64,000 nucleotides of DNA, from the NCBI RefSeq assembly GCF_900215245.1, contig NZ_LT907842.1:1674001-1738000 (forward strand), written 5' to 3'. This DNA is from Pseudomonas fluorescens (GTDB taxonomy: Bacteria; Pseudomonadota; Gammaproteobacteria; Pseudomonadales; Pseudomonadaceae). How positions within the stretch are numbered: the first letter of the stretch is position 1; every line of letters begins with the position of its first letter. The translations under genes and the position numbers were made by a program. Below the pieces are notes generated by a model. The model saw only the letters and a program-made list of their open reading frames with translations, had not been told where the DNA came from and searched no databases. This document shows, piece after piece, positions 31,255-39,885 of the stretch.

Positions 31255-31348
31255 CCGCCATCGCAGACAAGCCAGTTCCCACATTTTGACCGAGTACCAA
31301 CATGAGAACGCGGTCAAAATGTGGGAGCGGGCTTGCTCGCGAAGAGGT
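31255..31348. repeat. outward-facing, mixed-class REP pair
   Basis: The left REP (CCGCCATCGCAGACAAGCCA + GTTCCCACA) and the right REP (TGTGGGAGCGGGCTTGCTCG) face opposite to normal REPINs: their GTGGGAG heads are inside. They belong to different sequence classes. The inner 15-bp arms 31278-31292 and 31311-31325 are exact complements, giving a strong hairpin between mdcR and mdcM that may terminate both. Confidence 0.75.
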
Positions 31349-31374
31349 CAGAGCAAACACCCTGAATTACCGGG

Positions 31375-32139
31375 TCAGCCAACAATCCCACGCACGATGA
31401 AATAGAGCAACGAAGGCCCCAGCAAGCACCCAAGCCCGGTATGGAACGTGGCCGTCAACGCGCCATACGGCACCAACCGCCGATCCGTCGCCGCCAGGCC
31501 TGCGGTCACGCCGCTGACCGTCCCGGCCAACCCACCAAACACCATCGCCGAGCGCGGGTTATCCAGGCCCATCCAGCGCGCTGCGACGGGTGTGCCGACC
31601 ATCACCAGGATCGCCTTGATCAAGCCGGTGGCAATCGACAACGCCATCACATCCGACGTCGCGCCAATCGCCGCACCGGTCACCGGGCCGACGATGTAGG
31701 TCACGGCGCCGGCGCCAATGGTGGTCATGCTGACCGCATCGCGATAACCAAACGCCCACGCCATGCTCGCGCCGACGATAAACGGCAGAATCGTGCCAAG
31801 CAGCAAGGCAATCACCCCGATCAAGCCGGCTTTGCGCGCCTCAGTGGCTTGCACTTCAAAGGCCGTGGCGACAATCGCAAAGTCGCGCAGCATGGCGCCG
31901 CCCATCAACCCGATACCGGAGAACAGTGCCACATCGGCCAGGCCTTTTTGCCCACCGGTAAGCGTGCCGCCGACCCAGGCCAAGACCAGGCCGATGACAA
32001 TCGCAATCGCCGAGCCATGAATGCGCCCGAAGGTCAGGCGCTTGGACAGCACCACAGAAATCCACATCACCACGCCGACGAACGCAAAGGCGGTGACCAG
32101 GCCGTTATGTTCCAAGCCTTTTTCGATGAGGTCCCACAT
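31375..32139 (-). CDS. mdcM: malonate transporter subunit MadM
   Basis: 254 aa inner-membrane protein with about seven to eight helices, beginning MWDLIEKGLEHNGLVTAFAF as in MadM. Works with MadL as a two-component, sodium-linked malonate carrier. The start at 32139 is chosen because it gives the family N-terminus and follows the MadL stop by one base; the longer frame to 32157 runs into madL. Confidence 0.93.
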   Translation of the reverse strand: MWDLIEKGLEHNGLVTAFAFVGVVMWISVVLSKRLTFGRIHGSAIAIVIGLVLAWVGGTLTGGQKGLADVALFSGIGLMGGAMLRDFAIVATAFEVQATEARKAGLIGVIALLLGTILPFIVGASMAWAFGYRDAVSMTTIGAGAVTYIVGPVTGAAIGATSDVMALSIATGLIKAILVMVGTPVAARWMGLDNPRSAMVFGGLAGTVSGVTAGLAATDRRLVPYGALTATFHTGLGCLLGPSLLYFIVRGIVG

Positions 32140-32140
32140 A

Positions 32141-32554
32141 TCAGCGGCCTCCCACAACAGGTGTCGGCGTAATCAGCGGTTCTTCAGCGGGCAAGGGTTC
32201 GCCCTTGTGGGTGCGGCTGATCAGCGCGATGGTGCAGCCACAAACGACCACAGAACCGATCGCCGCGAGCACCGCGACCGGGCCGCCGTGCAGGGCGGTG
32301 ACCACGTTTTGTTGCGCGGCCATCGCGACGACCACGGGGATGTACATGGCGCCCCAGAAGCCGACGCCCATCTCGCACTCCTTGGTCATGCCACCGCGCT
32401 TTTGCATCCACAACCGCGCGCAGATCAGCAGGATCATGGCGATGCCCACTCCGCCCACGTTGGATTTGACGCCGAGCAACACGCCCAGCATATCGCCCAT
32501 GATCACGCCCGCGAGCGTGCAGATCGCCAGCAATGCCACACCGTAGATAATCAT
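32141..32554 (-). CDS. mdcL: malonate transporter subunit MadL
   Basis: 137 aa, four predicted helices, MIIYGVALLAICTLAGVIMGDMLG start typical of MadL; pairs with MadM. The ATG at 32554 has AGGACAAC upstream. It lies 67 bp downstream of mdcH and ends one base before mdcM. Confidence 0.93.
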   Translation of the reverse strand: MIIYGVALLAICTLAGVIMGDMLGVLLGVKSNVGGVGIAMILLICARLWMQKRGGMTKECEMGVGFWGAMYIPVVVAMAAQQNVVTALHGGPVAVLAAIGSVVVCGCTIALISRTHKGEPLPAEEPLITPTPVVGGR

Positions 32555-32621
32555 TGTTGTTGTCCTCAAAGTGCTCGATCGAAATTGTTGTTTTTGTGCT
32601 TCGAAAGCCTTGGGTGGAGCT

Positions 32622-33521
32622 TTATCGGTGGCGGCGCTCCTCCTCTTGCAGCAGGGCCTGCAAGGTGTCCAGGCGCGCGCCTTCACAGGCGATCACCGTG
32701 CCTTGTTCAAACACGCGGCGTGACAGGCCGGTGAGCACGGCGCCCGGGGGCAGTTCGATTTGCAGGCGCACGCCGCGCTCGTAGGCGCTTTGCACGGTGC
32801 CGCGCCAGTCGACGACGCGGCACATGTTGAAAGCCAGGTCGTCGCGCAGGTGTTCCGGGTTGTGGATAGGCCGCGCGCGGGTGCTGCTCAGGTAGGTAAT
32901 GCGCGGGGCCTTGAGCGTGACAAAGGCTTCGGCCAGTGCCTGCGCGGGCGCTTCCAGCAGCGCGCAATGGGACGGCACGCTGACGGCCAGGCGCTTGGCG
33001 ACGCCGTTGCCTTTAAGGCGCTCGGCAACCCGCTGCATCGCCGCGTCGCTGCCCGCGATGACGGTTTGGTTGTCGGCGTTGATATTGGCCAGGTACACCG
33101 GCGTTTTTGCGCTGTGGATATCGGCCAGCAACGTTTCGACGGTGGATAACTCAGGGCCGATCAGCGCGGTCATGCCGTAGCCCTGTGGATAAGCGTTTTG
33201 CATCAGTTCGCCGCGCAGGCTCACCAGCTTTACCGCATCAGCAAAGTCCAGGGCACCGGCGATGACCGCTGCCGGATAGGCACCGATGGACAGGCCCGCC
33301 ACGTAATCCGGCGTATGCTGCAACTGGCGCGCATGGGCGACGCCGACGATCAGCAGGCAGAGCTGAACGGCGCGGGTGCTCGCCAAGGCGTGCGCCGAGT
33401 CGAGCGGGCGAACGTCTTCACCCAAGGCGTCACTGGCTTCTTGCAAAATGTCCGCCGGCAACGCCTGGAGCATGCCTGCGCGTTGGGTGCCCTGCCCCGG
33501 AAACACCAGGAGGCTGCTCAT
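32622..33521 (-). CDS. mdcH: malonate decarboxylase subunit epsilon (malonyl transacylase)
   Basis: 299 aa alpha/beta acyltransferase (FabD-like): FPGQGTQ at the start, nucleophile GLSIGAYPA (Ser78), histidine in VPSHCALLE. It loads the acyl-carrier subunit MdcC with malonyl from malonyl-CoA to start the catalytic cycle. The start at 33521 overlaps the mdcG stop by 4 bp (ATGA-type coupling). Confidence 0.93.
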   Translation of the reverse strand: MSSLLVFPGQGTQRAGMLQALPADILQEASDALGEDVRPLDSAHALASTRAVQLCLLIVGVAHARQLQHTPDYVAGLSIGAYPAAVIAGALDFADAVKLVSLRGELMQNAYPQGYGMTALIGPELSTVETLLADIHSAKTPVYLANINADNQTVIAGSDAAMQRVAERLKGNGVAKRLAVSVPSHCALLEAPAQALAEAFVTLKAPRITYLSSTRARPIHNPEHLRDDLAFNMCRVVDWRGTVQSAYERGVRLQIELPPGAVLTGLSRRVFEQGTVIACEGARLDTLQALLQEEERRHR

Positions 33522-34114
33522 GCCACGGCCTGCCACGGGTCGAGAACCAGGAGCGCGCCGCCGGCGGTTTTCAGCAGCACACGGCGTGAGCCACCGGCCC
33601 ATTCGCGCAAGGCTACCGCACCGAATGGGGTTTGCAGCTGCAGGTCCACGGCACACGGCGCCGTGTCCAATTGCGCCAGCAACGCTCGGGCGTCCTTGCG
33701 ATCAAGCGGCTGCGGGGCGAGCAGAATCAAATCCAGATCGCTCAGGGCATGCAAAGCTTGGATGCCGCTCGCCAATTCAAAGCCGGCACTGCCGCTCACG
33801 CCCCACTCTTGCGGTGCCAACAACGGCCGCAGTTGATCAAGTGCGCGCAACGCCGGCACATCCCGTGGCGAGCTCACATCGCGCAGGGCTTGCGGGGTCA
33901 CTCGCCGTTGCACGGCAGCCAAGGGCATCTGCGTCGCAAAACGCTGCTCGCGCCGTTGCCCACGCACGCCGACCGCCACATAGCCGGGCTCGGCAATGGC
34001 GCGACGCACCACCACCGGGTGGCCGGCGCCCACAGCGTCCATCACCCACGCCGGGGAGTCGGCGGGCAGGTGCGCCGGGGTCATGCCCCAGAGCAGATCG
34101 TGGGCGTTCACCAT
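33518..34114 (-). CDS. mdcG: phosphoribosyl-dephospho-CoA transferase
   Basis: 198 aa nucleotidyltransferase that attaches the 2'-(5''-phosphoribosyl)-3'-dephospho-CoA group to the carrier subunit MdcC. Motif GSAGFELASG followed by SDLDLIL supplies the metal-binding aspartates. Overlaps mdcE by 7 bp and mdcH by 4 bp. Confidence 0.9.
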   Translation of the reverse strand: MVNAHDLLWGMTPAHLPADSPAWVMDAVGAGHPVVVRRAIAEPGYVAVGVRGQRREQRFATQMPLAAVQRRVTPQALRDVSSPRDVPALRALDQLRPLLAPQEWGVSGSAGFELASGIQALHALSDLDLILLAPQPLDRKDARALLAQLDTAPCAVDLQLQTPFGAVALREWAGGSRRVLLKTAGGALLVLDPWQAVA

Positions 34115-34878
34115 TGCTCCCGCAGCAACTGGCGCACGTGGCTGGAGGCGGCGCGATGAGTGGCGCCCAAACGCCCTGTTAAATCAGGGCCGTCGATATC
34201 GTTGATGGCGTGCAGCAGGCAATCGCTGACCCGCACCACATCGTCCGCCGTGGGCTGTTCAATCTGGCTGACCGACAAGGTCTCCCAGAGCAAGCCGAGG
34301 CTGGCATAGCTGTCGATGTCATACGCCATCGGCGGCACACTGGCGGCCAGGGCTTCCAATTCCTCGACGCTGCGCAGGGTCACCCGCGCCGCCGAGGCTT
34401 TGCCCATGGCGTGCACCATCACGCCGGGGTCACGCAAGGCGATCAGGCGGTTGGCCTGGTAGCCGTGGGCGAGGAACGCGCCGGACATCGCCTTGCCCAC
34501 CAGCAGAGCAATCACCGGGTGCCCGGCCAGCCGGGCGCGGGCATAGCTGTCGGCGGCGGCGGCCAGGGCCTGGTGAATGCCGAGGGCTTCTTCGCGACGG
34601 CCGTAGGCTTGGCTGGGCACATCGACGATGGCGATGATCGGGCGTTTGTCGCCACGGGCGATGGCGTCGTCCACGGCCTTGGCCAAGCCCCAGCCTTCGA
34701 GCAGGCCGACTTCGCCATTGCGCGCACGCGGGAAGCGGTTTTGGGCGTCGGTGACCACGGCGATGAAGCGCACCGCGTGTTCAGCCAACGCGCCGTCGGC
34801 GACTTTCAACGAGGCCGGCAAACCGTCCACGGGCGTGGCGCCGTTGCTCAATGCGTTGAACCACTGCAAGCCTCTCAT
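34108..34878 (-). CDS. mdcE: malonate decarboxylase subunit gamma
   Basis: 256 aa crotonase-like carboxyltransferase half that forms with MdcD the decarboxylase acting on malonyl-ACP. The segment DVPSQAYGRREEALGIHQALAAAADSYARARLAGHP is typical. Overlaps mdcD by 4 bp. Confidence 0.93.
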   Translation of the reverse strand: MRGLQWFNALSNGATPVDGLPASLKVADGALAEHAVRFIAVVTDAQNRFPRARNGEVGLLEGWGLAKAVDDAIARGDKRPIIAIVDVPSQAYGRREEALGIHQALAAAADSYARARLAGHPVIALLVGKAMSGAFLAHGYQANRLIALRDPGVMVHAMGKASAARVTLRSVEELEALAASVPPMAYDIDSYASLGLLWETLSVSQIEQPTADDVVRVSDCLLHAINDIDGPDLTGRLGATHRAASSHVRQLLREQW

Positions 34879-35717
34879 GAGCGGTCTCCTTGATACAGGT
34901 CGCGAACCGTGGCCGCGTCAATTTGCGGCGTGGCGTCCAGCTCGGTCAGGCGCTTCAGGTAGAAATCGAGCTGACGGCTGCGCGGGTGTTCGGGCAAGCC
35001 TTGTTGCAACAGATCAGTGACGGTCTGCTGGATCTGCGCCACATCGTCCGCCACATAACGGTCGGCCAACCCGCTGTTAAAGCGTTGCTCGCCGCCGGTC
35101 AGGCTCCAGATAAAGGGACGGTCGCGGGAGTCGTATTCTTCCAGGCCGGCTTCCTGCTCGATCACCTGCGGGCCATTCAGGCCCAGGCGTGCTTCACGGG
35201 TGACGACGAGGTAGCTGCACAACCCGGCGGCGATGGACATGCCGCCAAAGCAGCCGACGCTGCCCGCCACCACGCCGATCACCGGCTGGTACTGGCGCAG
35301 GTCGACAATCGCCGCGTGGATATCGGCAATCGCGGCCAGGCCAAGGTTGGCCTCCTGCAAGCGCACGCCGCCGGTTTCCAGCAGCAGCACAGCGCGGGTC
35401 GGGATGCCCTTGCGGTTGTCTTCGGCGGCCAGCTCCAGCGCACCGGCGATTTTCGCGCCGCCGACCTCACCCAGGCTGCCACCTTGAAAGTTGCCCTCGA
35501 TAGCCGCAACCACCACCGGCAAGCCCGCGATGCTGCCCTTGGCGATCACCACACCGTCATCCGCCTGAGGCACCACGCCTTGGCGGCTGAGCCACGGCGA
35601 CATCACGCGCTGGAACGGGTCGATCAGCTCGCGGTAAGTGCCGGCGTCCAACAAGGCCTTGGCCCGTTGCCGCGCACCGAGTTCGACAAAGCTGTGTTTG
35701 CTGAGCAAGTCAGTCAT
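34875..35717 (-). CDS. mdcD: malonate decarboxylase subunit beta
   Basis: 280 aa, carboxyltransferase-type beta subunit. The ATG at 35717 (MTDLLSKHSFVELGARQRA) is the family start; the frame extending to 35792 runs into mdcC. Contains GGVRLQEANLGLAAI and GSVGCFGGMSIAAGLCSYLV, the CoA/oxyanion regions. Overlaps mdcC by 8 bp. Confidence 0.94.
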   Translation of the reverse strand: MTDLLSKHSFVELGARQRAKALLDAGTYRELIDPFQRVMSPWLSRQGVVPQADDGVVIAKGSIAGLPVVVAAIEGNFQGGSLGEVGGAKIAGALELAAEDNRKGIPTRAVLLLETGGVRLQEANLGLAAIADIHAAIVDLRQYQPVIGVVAGSVGCFGGMSIAAGLCSYLVVTREARLGLNGPQVIEQEAGLEEYDSRDRPFIWSLTGGEQRFNSGLADRYVADDVAQIQQTVTDLLQQGLPEHPRSRQLDFYLKRLTELDATPQIDAATVRDLYQGDRS

Positions 35718-36009
35718 GGCCGATCTCCTCGAAACCCTGCTCCAGGCGCAAGCGCACCACGCCGGGGGTGGCGCCGAAATCGTGGATATCAATCTTCAAG
35801 GCTGGCGGCATCTGTTCCTGGAAGATTCGCTCAAACAGATGCTGCCAGCGTTGTTCAGCGCCGTTTACCGAGGTCTGCACCTGGATGGTCAGCGTGCCGG
35901 GCGTGCCAGGCTCCAGCAGCACTTCCAGGTCGCCGGAGCCGACGCAACCCACCAGTGCACGGCCTGTCGGCGGCTGCCCGGCGGGGAATTCAAAAGATAA
36001 GGTTTCCAT
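35710..36009 (-). CDS. mdcC: malonate decarboxylase acyl-carrier protein (subunit delta)
   Basis: 99 aa. VGSGDLEV holds Ser25, the site for the phosphoribosyl-dephospho-CoA prosthetic group. Small beta-rich carrier, as in citrate lyase CitD. The ATG at 36009 (METLSFEF) is preferred to a GTG just upstream; it shares one base with the end of mdcB. Confidence 0.93.
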   Translation of the reverse strand: METLSFEFPAGQPPTGRALVGCVGSGDLEVLLEPGTPGTLTIQVQTSVNGAEQRWQHLFERIFQEQMPPALKIDIHDFGATPGVVRLRLEQGFEEIGHD

Positions 36010-36842
36010 CACAACGCTCCGTCGAGGCGGTCGATAAACAGGCAGGCGGCCAACAGGTCGGCGGCGCCGCCGGGGGAGGCATTCAGGGCCAGCAGTTGTT
36101 GGTCCAGCACGTGCAGTCGGCGGCGGCCGGCGAGGCTTGCACTGCCGCCCGCGTCCAGCACCGCTTGGGCGCCGTGTTGCATAGCGTGCAGGCCCTCGGT
36201 GCCTGCGCGGTAGAGCACGCAGGTGTCCGCCAGGTCGGTCATGATCGCGAGCAAGGCGTCCAGGCGGGCGTTCTGTTCGCCGACATTTTGCTGACGACTT
36301 TTGCGCAGTTGCGGCAGGCCGCGCTGCACAACCGAAGGGAAGCCCAACTGGGCTTCTTCACGGGCACCGCGTGCGCCGTAGCGTTGGGCAACCTGGGCGC
36401 CGTGGCTCAGCGGTTGGGGCGCGTAACGGTCGTTGAGCAAGGCCAGTCTGGCGGCATTCAGCGTGATGGCGCGTGGTTCCAGGGCCGCCGCTGCGGTCAG
36501 CAAACCGAGCGCCCAGATCGCACCGCGGTGGGTGTTCACGCCGGCGGTGGTGGTGAGCATGGCTTGCTCGCCTTCGCGGCCAATCCGCCCGAGGGCTTCA
36601 CGCAGGGGCAAACCGACTTCACCGAACTCAAGCGCGGCTTGCGCCATCTCCTTGAACATCGGCCACAGCGACAGTGCCGACGCGTGCATCAGGCCCAGGT
36701 GTAAATCGCGATGGGCGCCATTGCCGCGACGGTCGACCAAAGCGGGTTTTGGCGACAAGTCCGCCTCATCGATCAGCGCGTCGACGGCCATGTCCGCCAG
36801 GCGCTCGGCGAGGCTCAGTTCATGCAGTTTGAGGGCGCGCAT
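36009..36842 (-). CDS. mdcB: triphosphoribosyl-dephospho-CoA synthase
   Basis: 277 aa CitG/MdcB family enzyme making the prosthetic-group precursor from ATP and dephospho-CoA. Landmarks: [30 protein letters not shown] and the late DTCVLYRAG. It begins directly after the mdcA stop. Confidence 0.93.
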   Translation of the reverse strand: MRALKLHELSLAERLADMAVDALIDEADLSPKPALVDRRGNGAHRDLHLGLMHASALSLWPMFKEMAQAALEFGEVGLPLREALGRIGREGEQAMLTTTAGVNTHRGAIWALGLLTAAAALEPRAITLNAARLALLNDRYAPQPLSHGAQVAQRYGARGAREEAQLGFPSVVQRGLPQLRKSRQQNVGEQNARLDALLAIMTDLADTCVLYRAGTEGLHAMQHGAQAVLDAGGSASLAGRRRLHVLDQQLLALNASPGGAADLLAACLFIDRLDGAL

Positions 36843-38513
36843 TTACCAGCTCCTGAACTTGGCGGGCGGGTTGTACAAGCCACCGGACCACTCCACCAGG
36901 TCGGCCACGCTCTTGGCGGCCAACAGTTCGCGGGTGGCGTCGGTGCGGCGGATACCGAGGTCTTCGGGCAAGGCGATCAAGCCTTCGCGGCGCATGCGCG
37001 CAGTGTCCTTGGGGTTGTGGCGCAAGCCGATGGCGGTGACACCAGCAACGGCGGCGATCATCGCTTGGCGCTCTTCCAGGGAACGCGCCTTGTACAAGTA
37101 GGCGATGCCTTCTTCGGTGAGCAGGTGGGTGACGTCGTCGCCGTAGATCATGATCGGCGCCAGGGGCATGCCGCTTTTGCGCGCGACGTCCACCGCGTCG
37201 AGGGTTTCGACGAAGGTCGGTTTGCCGCCTTCCTGGAAGGTCTCGACCATTTGCACCACGAGTTTTTTGCCGCGTTCGAGCAAAGCCTCCGGCGCGTCAT
37301 CGTGGCGCATATCCAGCCAGGCCGGGGTGCCATGCCGACGACCACGCGGGTCGTGGCCCATGTTCGGCGCGCCCCCAAAACCCGCGAGGCGGCCACGGGT
37401 CACGGTGGAGGAATGCCCATCACCGTCCACTTGCAAGGTGGCGCCGATAAACAGGTCCACCGCGTACTGGCCGGCCAGTTGGCAGAACATGCGGTTGGAG
37501 CGCATCGAGCCGTCGCGGCCGGTGAAGAACACATCCGGCCGTGCGGCGATGTAGTTTTCCATGCCCAACTCGGTGCCGAAGCAATGCACACTTTCGACCC
37601 AGCCGCTTTCGATCGCGGGGATCAGGGTTGGGTGTGGGTTGAGGGTCCAGTTGCGGCAGATTTTGCCTTTAAGGCCGAGGGACTCGCCGTAGGTGGGCAG
37701 GATCAGCTCGATGGCGGCCGTGTTGAATCCGATGCCGTGGTTGAGCGACTGCACATTGTGTTTTTCGTAGATGCCACGGATCGCCATCATCGCCATCAGC
37801 ACATGCACCGGCTTGATGTGGCGCGGGTCGCGGGTGAACAGTGGCTCGATGTAGAACGGCTTGTCGGCCACCACCACAAAATCCACCCAACTGGCGGGGA
37901 TGTCGACACGCGGCAAGTCGGTGACGTCGTCCACCAACTGGTTGACCTGCACGATGACGATGCCATCACTGAAGGCGGCGGGTTCGATCAGCGCGGGAGT
38001 GTCTTCGGTGCTGGCGCCGGTGTAGATATTACCGGCGCGGTCGGCCATGAAACCGGCCGAGAGCACGACGTTGGGAATCAGGTCCACCACCAGGCGGGCA
38101 TAGAGTTCGATGTAGGTGTGGATCGCGCCGATTTCCAGCAGGCCGTCTTCCAGCAGTTGGCTGATGCGCAGGGATTGGGTGCCGGCGAAGGAGAAGTCCA
38201 GCTTGCGCGCGATGCCCTTTTCAAACAGGTCCAGGTGCTCGGAGCGGCCGACGCTGGGCATGATCATGTGCAAATCGTGGAGCTTGGCCGGGTCGGCCTT
38301 GGCCAGGGAGCGCGAGAGGAAATCGGCTTGCTTCTGGTTGTTACCCTCCAGCACCACGCGGTCGCCAGGCAGGATCAGCGCTTCGAGGGCCTCGACGATC
38401 TTGTCGCTGGGCAACACCGCCCCGTCTGCGTATTTTTTGACCAGCCCGAGGCGCCGCTGCTTCTCGTCGCGCCGCCGCGTCCAGCGCGAGTCGGGGGTGA
38501 TGGTTGTTGTCAT
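36843..38513 (-). CDS. mdcA: malonate decarboxylase subunit alpha (acetyl-S-ACP:malonate ACP transferase)
   Basis: 556 aa CoA-transferase-like subunit that swaps malonate for acetate on the carrier protein, releasing acetate. Complete length, ending NPPAKFRSW. First gene of mdcABCDEGHLM, all on the minus strand with overlaps or very short gaps, so one transcript is likely. Upstream lies a dyad that fits a LysR-type (MdcR) site. Confidence 0.95.
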   Translation of the reverse strand: MTTTITPDSRWTRRRDEKQRRLGLVKKYADGAVLPSDKIVEALEALILPGDRVVLEGNNQKQADFLSRSLAKADPAKLHDLHMIMPSVGRSEHLDLFEKGIARKLDFSFAGTQSLRISQLLEDGLLEIGAIHTYIELYARLVVDLIPNVVLSAGFMADRAGNIYTGASTEDTPALIEPAAFSDGIVIVQVNQLVDDVTDLPRVDIPASWVDFVVVADKPFYIEPLFTRDPRHIKPVHVLMAMMAIRGIYEKHNVQSLNHGIGFNTAAIELILPTYGESLGLKGKICRNWTLNPHPTLIPAIESGWVESVHCFGTELGMENYIAARPDVFFTGRDGSMRSNRMFCQLAGQYAVDLFIGATLQVDGDGHSSTVTRGRLAGFGGAPNMGHDPRGRRHGTPAWLDMRHDDAPEALLERGKKLVVQMVETFQEGGKPTFVETLDAVDVARKSGMPLAPIMIYGDDVTHLLTEEGIAYLYKARSLEERQAMIAAVAGVTAIGLRHNPKDTARMRREGLIALPEDLGIRRTDATRELLAAKSVADLVEWSGGLYNPPAKFRSW

Positions 38514-38592
38514 GGTCGCTCCACGGGGTTTGCTGTCGTGGGCTTACCTTAGGAGTGAATCCGGGGGGCATCAATCAAGCCCGACGGCGGAT

Positions 38593-38611
38593 CGTTACGG
38601 CTGGAGTAACG
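38593..38611. promoter_or_regulatory. dyad CGTTAC-N7-GTAACG upstream of mdcA, candidate MdcR site
   Basis: Perfect 6-bp arms, extendable with one gap to GATC on both sides, about 80 bp before the mdcA start codon, where LysR activators usually bind. Confidence 0.45.
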
Positions 38612-38616
38612 GATCA

Positions 38617-38757
38617 TCAGCAAACGCTGAGTTCGAGCCGACTGAAGATTAAAATGTGGGAGCGGGCTAGCTCGCGAATGCGGTGGGTCAGTTACACATG
38701 TACCGACTGACACCCTGCATTCGCGAGCAAGCCCGCTCCCACATTTGTTCGGTGGTG
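38617..38757 (+). repeat. left copy of ~140-bp direct repeat flanking the HEPN/nucleotidyltransferase module
   Basis: Shares with 39886-40033 the order ATCAGCAAA..., TTCGAGCCGA.TGAAGAT.AAAA before the REPIN and CACATTTGTTCGGTGGTG after it. The match extends ~40 bp left and ~15 bp right of the REPIN itself. Confidence 0.6.
38655..38743. repeat. REPIN inside the left direct repeat of the HEPN module
   Basis: TGTGGGAGCGGGCTAGCTCG (one T-to-A change) and complementary arm. Flanking bases on both sides are shared with the REPIN at 39929-40017. Confidence 0.92.
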
Positions 38758-38772
38758 TTCAGAAGAATCACG

Positions 38773-39207
38773 TCATTGCCACTGATGGACAGCCAACACG
38801 TCTTCCACTTTATTCAGCAGTGTTATCGCGCCATCCATCAACTGCCCCAGCAGCGCCTCATCCTCATTCATATACCCTTCGTACTCCGCGAGGTTTCGGC
38901 GCTCATGGCACAGCGCTAATAACCTCACCTGCACCTTGTTCGCGTCGGCGGAGTGAATCAGACATTGAAAGACCAAATAGCGTTTGTCAGAACGATAGCC
39001 TTGCAAACGCAAGGCCGTGAGCGCGATGGCGTGGGCAGCGTTGTATGCCAGGTCGAAACGACTGGCGAACGACAACAGTGGGTTGCCCGCATCTCTTAAT
39101 CGGTCCCGGGCCGAGCGCATCAGTCCATCACACTCCTTGCGATCCGGCGGCTCTGCCTTCAAGCCACCGCTACGTTGCAGGTTCTCCAGGTTTGCCTTGC
39201 TGTCCAT
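38773..39207 (-). CDS. HEPN-domain protein, putative toxin of the pair
   Basis: 144 aa, all helical. FDLAYNAAHAIALTALRLQGYRS and CHERRNLAEYEG fit HEPN proteins of the SAV_6107-like type. The canonical ribonuclease motif RX4-6H is not present at the expected place: the segment is R103-R-N-L-A-E-Y109, with Tyr where His is usual. It overlaps the upstream nucleotidyltransferase gene by 38 bp, so translation is coupled. HEPN/MNT neighbours commonly form toxin-antitoxin pairs; activity of this variant is open. Confidence 0.65.
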   Translation of the reverse strand: MDSKANLENLQRSGGLKAEPPDRKECDGLMRSARDRLRDAGNPLLSFASRFDLAYNAAHAIALTALRLQGYRSDKRYLVFQCLIHSADANKVQVRLLALCHERRNLAEYEGYMNEDEALLGQLMDGAITLLNKVEDVLAVHQWQ

Positions 39208-39799
39208 CCGTGGATTCCAGGGGGTTGCCCCCCATCAGATTGATCTTGTCCTGCTGCACGACCCGCTGTACAAAACTGTTCCCGGCATTCCATTTGCCGA
39301 TCCAGTCTTCGAGGGTGTAAAGCGTCGGGTTGATGGTGCGGCCCAGTTGCTCTTCCAGCGGCATGAGCTGCTCCATGACTTCACTGTAGTTGAGGCTTTC
39401 ACCTATCAGCATCAGATCTATGTCACTGGATGAGTGCGCCTCGCCCTTGGCGATGGAGCCGTAGATGAACGCCCACGTCAGTTGCTCGGCGAAAGGCGCC
39501 AATGCATTGCGCAAGGGTTCGTCCAGACTCAGCGTCTTGCGCACGATAGCCAACAACTCCGAGTAAATCGGGCACTGGGGATTGGCTTGGTAGTGGGTCT
39601 GGTTGCCCTGGCGCGTCATGCTCAAGATGCCCGCCAACTGCAACCGCTCAAGTTCGCGGGTGAGGCTGCCCTTGCCCACTTGGGCCCAGCGGGCTATTTC
39701 GTTGGTGAAGAAACTTTGATCGGGCTTGCCAAAAAGCAGGCCCAGCACTTTTTGCTGGGTGACGGTGAAGAGTGCAGTGCTGAGCGGCAAGGTTTGCAT
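39170..39799 (-). CDS. winged-helix/nucleotidyltransferase fusion, putative antitoxin and autorepressor
   Basis: 209 aa. Residues 10-72 form a winged HTH (FFTNEIARWAQVGKGSLTRELERLQLAGILS). Residues 105-190 form a minimal nucleotidyltransferase with GSIAKGEAHSSSDIDLML (Gly114-Ser115; Asp126 and Asp128 as metal ligands). In known MNT-HEPN systems the nucleotidyltransferase adds AMP to the HEPN partner and silences it. The fused HTH suggests autoregulation through the inverted repeat just upstream. ATG at 39799 chosen; a TTG at 39811 is possible. Confidence 0.7.
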   Translation of the reverse strand: MQTLPLSTALFTVTQQKVLGLLFGKPDQSFFTNEIARWAQVGKGSLTRELERLQLAGILSMTRQGNQTHYQANPQCPIYSELLAIVRKTLSLDEPLRNALAPFAEQLTWAFIYGSIAKGEAHSSSDIDLMLIGESLNYSEVMEQLMPLEEQLGRTINPTLYTLEDWIGKWNAGNSFVQRVVQQDKINLMGGNPLESTDGQQGKPGEPAT

Positions 39800-39815
39800 G
39801 GCGGCGGCCAAAGAG

Positions 39816-39849
39816 TCCCAAAAAGGGAACGATAGGTCCCTTTTTGGGA
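39816..39849. promoter_or_regulatory. operator-like inverted repeat of the HTH-nucleotidyltransferase gene
   Basis: TCCCAAAAAGGG and CCCTTTTTGGGA, perfect 12-bp arms 10 bp apart; each arm is itself nearly palindromic. It lies 17 bp before the start codon at 39799. A second, diverged copy is at 40045-40082. Confidence 0.6.
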
Positions 39850-39885
39850 ACGATCAAGTTTTAAGCGGTTGGGGTACAGGAAACC

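Noticed and set aside
36711..38552. 613-codon plus-strand frame opposite mdcA/mdcB
   Set aside because: Shadow of the well-supported mdc genes; no recognisable protein features.
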